From Kitagawia praeruptora (taxonomy: Eukaryota > Streptophyta > Magnoliopsida > Apiales > Apiaceae), in contig CM075346.1 of the NCBI GenBank assembly GCA_037693485.1, positions 103,956,501 to 104,020,500 of the forward strand: a stretch of DNA of 64,000 nt, given 5' to 3'. Both the position numbers and the translations under genes were made by a program. This document shows positions 55,865-64,000 of the stretch, piece after piece. Below the pieces are notes generated by a model. The model searched no databases and was not told the origin of the DNA. It saw only the letters and a list, made by a program, of their open reading frames with translations. Position 1 is the stretch's first letter, and each line of letters begins with the position of its first letter.

Positions 55865-58370
55865 TTGCTGCTAGCTCGAGGTCATGGGTAGGGTATCTCT
55901 GTTCATGAGGTTTCAGTTGCCTTGAAGCGTACGCAATCACCTTTCCATGCTGCATCAACACATATCCTAAACCTTTATGCGAAGCATCACTGTAGATTAC
56001 AAACTCTCCTTTATCATCTGGCAATGCTAACACTGGAGCAGTTACCAATCTTTGTTTAAGCTCTTGAAAATTCTTTTCACACTTATCAGTCCATTCAAAC
56101 TTTTCATTCTTCCGTGTCAACTTAGTCAATGGTACCGCAATCTTAGAAAAATCCTTAACAAATCTTTGATAATATCCTGCTAGTCCCATAAAACTTCTTA
56201 CTTCTGTTGGTGTCCTTGGTCTTTCCCAATTCACAACTGCCTCAATCTTTGCTGGGTCAACTCGAATTCCTTCTTTACTCACAATATGTCCCAAAAATTG
56301 GACTTCCTTCAACCAAAACTCACACTTGGAAAACTTGGCATACAACTTCTCCTTTCTCAATATCTCCAATGCTATCCTCAAATGTTCTGCATGATCCACT
56401 TCTGATTTAGAGTATATCAAAATATCGTCGATGAAAACTATCACAAACTTATCCAAAAACTTCTTAAACACTCGGTTCATCAAATCCATAAATGCTGCTG
56501 GTGCGTTCGTCAATCCAAAAGCCATAACCAAAAATTCATAGTGACCATACCTTGTTCGAAAAGCAGTCTTCGGTATATCCTCTGGCTTGATTTTCAGCTG
56601 GTGATATCCTGATCTTAGATCTATCTTCGAAAAACATGTCGCTCCTTTCAACTGGTCGAACAAATCATCAATCCTTGGTAACGGGTATCTATTCTTGATT
56701 GTCAACTTATTCAACTCTCGATAGTCGATACAAAGTCTCATACTTCCATCTTTCTTCTTCACGAACAATACTGGCGCTCCCCAGGGTGATACACTTGGTC
56801 TTATAACTCCTTTGTTTAATAAATCCTGAAGTTGACTGGCGAGTTCCTTCATTTCGGATGGTGCCATTCTATATGGAGCCTTGGAAATAGGTTCTGTTCC
56901 TGGTGCTAAGTCAATCGCGAATTCGATCTGACGATCTGGAGGTAATCCGGGTAGTTCTTCGGGAAAAACATCGGGAAACTCATTGACTACGGGAATATCC
57001 TCTAATTCCACTCCTTCTCGACTCTTGTCTATCACATAAGCAAGATAAGCCTCACATCCTTTCCTTAACAATCTCTTGGTTTGCATCATGGTAAGAAACG
57101 TACTAGCCTGCTTACGCCCTTTAAAGATAACTCTATCGCCTTCTGGAGATCTCAATGACACTCTCTTACTCCTACAATCGATATGTGCATCATACTCGGC
57201 AAGCCAATCCATTCCTAAAATTATATCAAAATCTCCTAGTTGAAAAGGTATCAAGGTGACGGGAAAAAGATAACCTAAAATCTCTACTGCACAAGGTGAA
57301 CATACCCTATCTACTGGTATCTGATCCTGATTAGCTAATACAATATTCAAAGCTTCTCTTAACACACCAATATCACACTTCAACTTATTCACAAAATCCT
57401 TAGAAACAAACGATCTAGTAGCACCTGAATCAATTAACACTTTTGCACTAATGGCGTTCACGAAAAGCATACCTGCCACTACATCCGAGCTTCTCACTGC
57501 ATCGTTCATGTTCATGTTGAAGGTCCGGGCATGAATTGGATAGGCTGAAGCTTGATAACTCTGAGCTTGAAGAGCTGGAACTTGCTGAAGTACAGGTGGA
57601 TTTAGAATCTGAGTTGGAATCTGAGATGTTGCCATTTGGTTCACTGGGGTAGAGGTAGTCAATCTCATTAAATTGTTGTTTGGAACAGGCGATCTGCACT
57701 CCCTAGCCATATGTCCTACCTTACCACACTTGTAACAAGTCACACTCGCTTTCGAATTCCTGCACTCATTAGCATAATGACCTTTCTGATTACACTTGAA
57801 ACAAACAATATCTGCCTTCACACACGCTCCGGTATGTCTCTTAGAACAATTCTTGCACTCTGGTATTGAGGGTCGGGGAAATCTTGGTTGATTGGGGTTC
57901 TGAGGAAGGGTTTCTGAGTTCTTGTTTCTGGGCACATTTCTTTTAAAATTTCTTCCCTGGTTCTGAAATCCGGGCTTCCTCTCCATCTGATTTGCTGACT
58001 TTCCTTGATCCTGATTCCTTTCGATTGTTTCCACTTTTCTCTTTAAGTTGCCCCTTTCCTTCTGATTCTGATCACTCTCACCTTCTATTATCATTGCCTT
58101 CTGAACCACTTCTGCATACGAGTTGATCTCAAAAGCTGCAACTCTGCTCCTTAACCATGGCTTCAATCCCTGTTGAAACCTCTTCGCTCTCTTTTCATCC
58201 GTATCCACATAATCTCCTACAAACCTCGCTAATTCTGTAAACTTCTTCTCATACTCATCAACACTCATATTTTCCTGCTTAAGATTAAAGAACTTTAACT
58301 CCATCTGATTTTGCATATACCTAGGAAAATACTTCTCCAGAAAAATCCTTAAGCCATATCTGGGCTTCAA
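55839..58370 (-). pseudogene. Tekay gag (C-terminal part), protease, RT and RNase H start
   Basis: 843 codons open. Gag C-terminus (FLEKYFPRYMQNQMELKFFN) with two CCHC knuckles (CFKCNQKGHYANECRNSK and CYKCGKVGHMARECRS). Aspartic protease VLIDSGATRSFVSKDF near residue 310. RT with SMRLCIDYRELNKLTIKNRY, KIDLRSGYHQLKI (motif A) and VIVFIDDILIYSK (motif C). RNase H begins near residue 785 and the frame ends at LELAAIVETLSLW. Compared with the family, about 17 nt are missing there, with a TG microhomology. The RT itself looks intact. Confidence 0.92.
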
Positions 58371-58644
58371 CTGGATCTTTTGTTCCTTGAAAATCTGGGG
58401 GTTTCACAGCCTGAAAAGATTTAAAAGTTACCGCAAGTTGAACTGGTTGCTGTTGTCCTTGTTGCTGTTGCAATTGCTGATGTTGTTGCTGAAGTAGCTG
58501 CTGCTGCTGAGCCAAAGTAGTCGTCTGCTGTTGCAAAAGTCCCAAAAGTTGGGCCATATCCATATTGCCTTGATTATCATCTCTATTCTGATCATCTTGA
58601 TCCCTATTTTGATTAGCTCTAGTATTGCTCCTTCTTGGAGGCAT
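58321..58644 (-). pseudogene. Tekay gag N-terminus, cut by an internal deletion
   Basis: Begins MPPRRSNTRANQNRD and has a Gln-rich run (QQQQLLQQQHQQLQQQ). It reaches the gag domain start KPPDFQGTKDPVEAQIWLK, then shifts into a stop. The remaining gag continues in another frame at 58370. About 50-60 codons of the gag core are absent at the junction (about 58340-58350), so no full Gag can be made. Confidence 0.88.
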
Positions 58645-59004
58645 CTTTCTGAATATTAAACAATCATCTATTTATCCACAAGCATACATCTAACCGCAAC
58701 ATGGCACAATATGGTCTAACAGTTCTAATATGACATGGTACAACCTAAAATTTAAACAATCTCACGCGCCCAAATAATACGATAAAAAGGAAACGATAAT
58801 AATAAACGATACGGCACCGATGACATCCACCGATAACCCAAATCCAAAGGTTCAAAGTACCAACCAACAAAAAGTACGAAAACTGAAACTAAAAGTACGA
58901 TAAAGTCTAACAACATAAGTCTGATAATCATATGGCTATACTATAAGCCATCGCATAAAACCCATAATATAAAACTAATTATCCAGCAACCGGCTGATCA
59001 CACG

Positions 59005-59229
59005 CTAAAGCTCATCCACCATCATCTGAACCATAGCATAACTCTCCCAATCTCGATGAGGTACCATAGCGCGAAGCCTCTCGTTAGCCATATCGGTGAG
59101 TGACTGAAGCCTGGATGCAAGAGTCGGGACATGATCCTCGGGTATATCCTCATCATCATTATACAATGCATCAACTCTCCTCTGAAGCTGAGCGTTCTCA
59201 TCATAAAGACGATCACACTCCCTAAGCAA
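59005..59229 (-). CDS. Small coiled-coil-like ORF between PBS and gag of the Tekay element
   Basis: The open frame extends upstream to about 59310 without an ATG (QRQRAPGPSAPPPAEIADTV). A methionine is not visible before 59227-59229 unless CTG-type or spliced initiation occurs. It encodes a Pro-rich N-terminus, then a helical segment (YQELLRECDRLYDENAQLQR) and an acidic EDIPEDH patch, ending MVQMMVDEL plus a few residues. It lies in the leader upstream of gag, next to a (TA)n tract. Extra leader ORFs are seen in some chromoviruses; the function here is unknown. Confidence 0.45.
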   Translation of the reverse strand: MLRECDRLYDENAQLQRRVDALYNDDEDIPEDHVPTLASRLQSLTDMANERLRAMVPHRDWESYAMVQMMVDEL

Positions 59230-59321
59230 CTCCTGATAGATGGGTAAAGGTACAGTATCTGCTATCTCGGCAGGAGGTGGAGCTGAAGGTCCTGGTGCCC
59301 TCTGTCGCTGCCAATAATAAT

Positions 59322-59324
<3 letters not shown>

Positions 59325-59382
<58 letters not shown>
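59325..59382. repeat. (TA)n microsatellite in the Tekay leader
   Basis: About 28 TA units, preceded by an AAT trinucleotide run. It lies between the leader ORF and the PBS. Confidence 0.9.
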
Positions 59383-59386
<4 letters not shown>

Positions 59387-59570
59387 GTCAGATATAACTT
59401 AGAAGCATTCTACTTAAACACTCTCGATAATAGGGGTCAATCAATCCTATTCTTTTATAAAATCATACTATTTATACTCTAAGTGAGTTTCTATTTTAAT
59501 CCTAAGTGATTATTGAAAATGTGATCTATCTTGTTACCTAAACCAATATTGTTCAGTGACTCAAACCTGT

Positions 59571-59583
59571 GGCTCTGATACCA
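59571..59583 (-). promoter_or_regulatory. Primer binding site of the Tekay element (initiator Met tRNA)
   Basis: On the minus strand TGGTATCAGAGCC, four bases from the LTR end, complementary to the tRNA-iMet 3' end. Confidence 0.85.
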
Positions 59584-59587
59584 AACC

Positions 59588-62500
59588 TGTGACGGCCCCA
59601 AATCCCATAATTAAATTTAACTAGATAATGGTAAAGCATGCATATTAATTAGACATTACCAATCCCACGCCTAGATCGCCAACAGGTAAGAGTTTGAAAC
59701 AATATAAACTACCAATTTAAAACAATTTATTATTACAACCACAAATTTATTCTAAGTTCAAAAGATTATTACAGACTAAGTCAAAAGTCTAGCAAAACAA
59801 GATCCATCTGATCGTCACTCCCTTCTACCTGGAACTGCCTCCTATAGGCTACACCTGAACCACCACAATTCTTACGCGCAGTCTCAAGAGTCCTTACCAT
59901 CTTCGAGTTTCACTGAAAGGTTAAGGAAAGTAATATCATTGAGCCAATTGCTCAGCAAGTGCATAAACAACAATATAAGACTGGCAAAATAATTCAACTG
60001 TAAAGCAAGATATAAAAATCTGCAAATGAACTGTATCAACTGAATCAATATCAAAATAAAATGAGAAGGAATTGGAATATCTGATAAGACGCTACGAGCA
60101 ACGCTGGGTGATCAGCCCACGACAGAGCTCCGAACCCGCATATCCAATACGATGTTCATCAAATATAAGGGGATCCCAGGCACACATTGGCCTATAATAG
60201 TAACATGATTTGGACCGGCGCCTCGGTCAAAGTAACATTCCATCCAATTCCATTTAGGTTAAACAATGTTTATCAATTTCAATTCATCTCAAAGAAACAA
60301 AGATTATCGATGTTATATCAAGTGGTTAATCAACAAGAATAGGATTCTCAATTTCGAATAAATGACAAGGTCAAATGAAGAAAGTCAATATTTCGGATTC
60401 TTAGAAGTTGGGATTCTGTTTAGAGTACTTTGGTTAAATCAAGAAAATAAGTCAAGAATTAATCAGTGTTTTAAGGTAGAAAAGAATTCATCAAACAAGA
60501 CAATATTTATATAGTTGATTCAAGGGTTCAAGAATTCAAGAAAATACGAAAGGGTTTCCAAGCAATGTGGTCATCGATTAACAAATCAAGTTCAAGTTCA
60601 AGTTCAAGTTGAAGTTTAAGTTCGAGTTCAAGTTGAAGTTTAAGTTCGAGTTCGAGTTCAAGTTCAAGTTCAAGGAATACGATTCAATCACAAGGTATAC
60701 GACAATATTAAGGTCGGAAAGAATAAAGGATTAATTTGTGACAACCTAGCAATTCGATATCTCATGGCATTCAATATATGGTATCAACAAGGTAAGATAG
60801 TACACTTGCCTTAAATCACGAGTTCAAACTAGATAGCGTCCTCTTCAATCGGCTCCTTGCCAGGCCTCCTACTCGGACCTATAATAATAATAAACAATAT
60901 CTTATTTTCCCCTCTTTTGTTTACATATCACAAAGCAATCCTAATAGTGCTAACGCCCCATCGATATAACCATGTTATACACATACATTCATATATACAT
61001 GTAAACACATACGTCATGTAAGTCACTTAGCATGTAATTCACTTAACCTACAACGTAGTATGGTATAGTACTATAATGATTCTACGACTTAACATTGGAG
61101 ATGTGCCTTTAGGGTTTTGGAAATCATTCATTATATTTTTAGAAATTTCGGCGGCATCTCCTTTGTATAGTCGTCAAACCATACCGAATATAATCGGTCT
61201 CAAACAATCACAAGGCAACACAATAAACCTCCAATGACTACAACTCCATCAACAATCGACTACTACAATCACCAAGCAATCCTAGGTCATCCTACTATCT
61301 CCACGACGACTCGTTAAGCAATTCATCAATCAATTTCACATAGCAATTCAATCCTTAAAACAATTAAATCAAGTAGCAATTAAATTAAGCAATTAAACGA
61401 CTAACAATCAACTCAAGAACACAATCTCTCCTCACAATCTCTCTTCTCTCCCTCTCTCGGCCTCTCGGCCTCTCTCTCTTTCTCTCCTCTCTCTCTCGGC
61501 TTCTCCCTCTCCATCTCTCTCTTTCTCCCTCTCGGTCTCTCTCCCTCCTCCATCAATCTCTCTCGGCCTCCCCCTCTTCTTCACCAACAATCACATACAA
61601 AACCTCACAACAACACTTACACAATGACTTACATGCATATCAATTCACAAAACCATAATCTCACATACCCACCAATGTTACTTATAAATTTTACAATCAA
61701 AATCAAATTATAAACTTAACCCATCAAAGTTCATAACATTTAATCATCAAAATCACTAACCCTTTTAATTTTACACCTACTAACAATCATCAACTAACAA
61801 AACAAGCATACCCACAACTTGAAATCTTATAAAAACTCAAACCCATCATCAAAATCAACTTAAAAAGTTATAAAAACTTACATGCAATCACATATCACCT
61901 ACTAATCATGTAAAATCATAAAATTAACACTTGCATGCAACCCTTCGGCTCACTTTCATTCATGGCCGAAGGTTTGGGGTCCTCCGGAGAGCCCGAAAAT
62001 TCGTGGGTCTCTTCCAGGAAGTATACCCAATCATCAACACCCACAAACTTACCTTGATTCTTCAATTTTTGAAAAACCCTAATTTGGAAAAGTGAAGGAA
62101 ATTGAAATTTAAAACCATGGGTTTGTAGAGGATGACAAGAGGAGTGTTTTTATGTATAATAGTGTAAGGTTTTAATGGAGGAATTACCTTGATTAAAGCT
62201 TGAGAATCAATGGAGGTTGTGAGAGTTCTTGAGAGAAAAAGATGAAGACAGTGGGGGGGGGTTGTCTCGGCCGAATGAAAAAAAGAAGGGGAGGGGAGGG
62301 TTTTTGTCTAGCCTACACACACACACATGTAATTAAATCACATTTTAATGATACATCTTTTAATTAAATAAAAGACTTGTAAAAATAATCCTAATTAAAA
62401 GATATTTTTGGATTCAAGAATAATTTATTGACACATAAAATTAAAATATGCAATTCTCTTCCTCAAAATATTTTTAAAACATTTTTAAAATCATTTTGTG

Positions 62501-62887
62501 AAAAGATTTGAATTTTACAAGCTTTAATATTTTAAAAAGGAAAATAATTGGAAAAATCCTTGTAAAATATTTTAATTCGAAAATAAATCAAACTTTTATT
62601 TTTTTAAAAAAGTCTTTAAATACATAAAGATAATAAAACAAGAAATTTCATGATTTTTACTAACTCCAAGAATTTTATAAAAATGTTTAAGCAAATAAAA
62701 TCATATTTTAACATTTAAAAGCTATAAAGAATTTTAGTAAAATTTCACGCCAGCACATCTAGCAGTTAGACACATAACACATATTCACAATCACAAAACA
62801 AGTAATGACTCATCAATTAAGGCACATAATAGTATTTTTAATGCCAAATAATATTATTTATAGAGTACGAAATTCCCAGATATTACA
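59588..62887 (-). repeat. 5' LTR of the Tekay element (right copy)
   Basis: 3300 bp, near-identical to 50799-54092. Followed by TSD TACAA at 62888. Confidence 0.94.
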
Positions 62888-62892
62888 TACAA

Positions 62893-63000
62893 AGTTGGTA
62901 AGGGATCAGGACGTAGAACATAGTGGTTTAGGGGTCGAACCTGGCTAAAACTCTCGTGTTTTCCTTATTGCTTATTGCTTTGCTTTTAATTTCTGCACTA
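62893..63000 (+). mobile_element. Copia LTR, right part, after the Tekay insertion
   Basis: GGATCAGGACGTAG, GGGGTCGAACCTGGC, then CTTTGCTTTTAATTTCTGCA resembles the 3' end of plant copia LTRs and continues the sequence interrupted at 50798. The exact LTR end (a CA near 62997) is uncertain. Confidence 0.5.
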
Positions 63001-63285
63001 AATAGTTATATTTCAACTTCAAATCTTAAAGTACAATTATAATAGTTGTTTTTTCAAATTTCAAAAAACTAACTAAATATACTTTTGAAAATATAACGAA
63101 CCAATAAAGGGAATATCATTGTCCAATGGAGTAAAACAATTTTTTGATTCTATATATTTTAGATAGTCATTATTTTTCTATATTTTATGGGTCTAGAATA
63201 GGAACCCGTTGCTCTAACATCTAGGTTGACTTTTCCTTCTGTACGAAATTTTCAGTTCCGTGAGAAAAACAAACTTGAATTTACT
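63001..63285. other. AT-rich spacer, nothing recognised
   Basis: No supportable features. It precedes the 3' end of the minus-strand ORF at 63286-63630. Confidence 0.3.
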
Positions 63286-63630
63286 CTACTCTTTCCCTTT
63301 GATTTTAATTTCACAGTCAATGCCACTTGAATTAGAACTTAAGGCATGACGTGGATCCCCTAGCCTCTTGTTTATGATCATAATCTTCCTCTGGTCCCAC
63401 GGATTAGTTAAAATCTGGAATAACGAGCAACTTCCCGAGCGTACCAGTGCTTCTCCACATTCTCTTCTCTTGACAATTTGCACACCATCATTGCCCACCT
63501 TGCACATAGTCGCTTTTGGCTTGTTGGCATGCTGATGACTCGGGTGATTCACGTGCAATGCATCATCGTTAATTTTCATGCTCTCCAACGAGGGATGTGG
63601 CAAAACAGCAGTCTTAATGTCATGGCCCAT
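63286..63630 (-). CDS. Unrecognised 114-aa ORF
   Basis: ATG at 63628-63630 in a TCCCATGGGCC context, TAG stop at 63286-63288. The peptide is rich in His, Asn and Lys (NHPSHQHANKPKATMCKVGN, RSGSCSLFQILTNPWDQRKI). It is more G+C-balanced than its flanks. No known domain, signal peptide or membrane segment was recognised. It may be a host gene exon or a degenerate gene piece. Confidence 0.35.
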   Translation of the reverse strand: MGHDIKTAVLPHPSLESMKINDDALHVNHPSHQHANKPKATMCKVGNDGVQIVKRRECGEALVRSGSCSLFQILTNPWDQRKIMIINKRLGDPRHALSSNSSGIDCEIKIKGKE

Positions 63631-64000
63631 GGGAGTTGGACAGACTAGATTTTAGTACCATTTTTCGTGTTTGTTTGAATAAGACCTATCCTCAGCTCAG
63701 CTCTACAATTTGTTGGGCTGGAAAATCCACATGTTCTTTTGTACCAGCTACTCATGACCTGTTGATCAGTCTGAGAAGCATTCTTTAATTGAAACTACCA
63801 TATCTCATAATTAAACATCTATATAATCATTCTACTCAGGATATGGACAGATGTCATCTAGTTTTTATATCTCAAATGACTCATGTTGTTGCTGGCTATA
63901 ATCCATGGTCACATTAGAGTAGGAAGAATTTCTTGAGTGACTTGTTTGCGAGGCTGACATGAAATGGAGTCGAGCCCCGTTAACATATTTCTTCATGCAT
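63631..64000. other. No gene recognised
   Basis: If the ORF at 63286-63630 is a gene, this would be its promoter/leader. No clear TATA box is visible. Confidence 0.25.

Larger units (their letters stand above)
50799..62887 (-). mobile_element. Tekay-type chromovirus (Ty3-gypsy), 12.1 kb, very young
   Basis: LTRs of 3294 bp (50799-54092) and 3300 bp (59588-62887), with TSD TACAA (50794-50798, 62888-62892). The element reads right to left: PBS, small ORF, gag, protease, RT, RNase H, integrase, chromodomain, PPT. Long LTRs plus a C-terminal chromodomain fit the Tekay/Del lineage. I saw roughly fifteen substitutions between the 3.3-kb LTRs, so insertion is very recent. Two internal deletions disable the polyprotein. 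Confidence 0.95.

Noticed and set aside
62893..62960. tRNA gene or SINE suggested by GGGGTCGAACCTGGC
   Set aside because: No A-box or cloverleaf could be formed. The motif is common in copia LTR 3' ends, which the flanks match better.
1..64000. CRISPR array, bacterial operon or rRNA genes
   Set aside because: No regular repeat-spacer array and no rRNA-like sequence. Gene structure is eukaryotic throughout.

Overview
The window is nuclear DNA from a TE-rich flowering plant, most likely a eudicot. It has GT/AG-split genes, full-length Ty3-gypsy and Ty1-copia LTR retrotransposons of plant lineages (Tat, Tekay, SIRE/Maximus), Helitrons with CTAG ends, Stowaway, hAT and Mutator MITEs, and a SINE-like insertion. 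I cannot name the species from sequence alone. Host coding sequence is a small minority of the window.

Region 1 (1-11.5 kb) is a tandem EAF1 locus on the minus strand. EAF1 is the plant scaffold subunit of the NuA4 histone acetyltransferase complex. The first two coding exons of copy A lie at 159-456, and the gene runs off the left edge. The C-terminal half of an upstream copy B (7108-11363) is a pseudogene with two single-base frameshifts, a nonsense codon and an inserted 529-bp hAT MITE. Between the copies are three copies of a small two-exon leader/gene (two head-to-head, only one splice-competent), two orphan terminal exons, Stowaway MITEs and a cluster of Helitrons. One Stowaway sits inside a Helitron's CTAG terminus.

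Region 2 (11.5-24.8 kb) begins with a young Tat-lineage Ty3-gypsy element (11518-21700, TSD GTACC, near-identical LTRs). It has lost the N-terminal half of its reverse transcriptase but keeps an intact gag-protease ORF and an apparently intact three-exon antisense gene with its own TATA box. The element sits in a Helitron-like sequence. A complete Helitron (22209-23384) and a hAT-like fragment follow.

Region 3 (24.8-41.6 kb) is AT-rich intergenic DNA with two unrecognised exons, then a 12.3-kb SIRE-type copia element (29258-41571, TSD GTTAT). Its coding region is decayed, its LTRs hold about a dozen TTCGAGAA motifs, and a SINE interrupts its 5' LTR. A small G+C-rich ORF with its own TATA box lies between pol and the 3' LTR.

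Region 4 (41.6-49.4 kb) contains a broken minus-strand copia element, a segmental duplication of about 1.65 kb, and two decayed copies of a divergent papain-like cysteine-peptidase gene. One copy is hit by a Mutator-type MITE.

Region 5 (49.4-63 kb) is a copia LTR split by a very young 12.1-kb Tekay chromovirus on the minus strand (50799-62887, TSD TACAA, 3.3-kb LTRs). It has a gag deletion, a microdeletion in RNase H and an extra coiled-coil-like ORF ahead of gag. One unrecognised ORF lies near the right edge.
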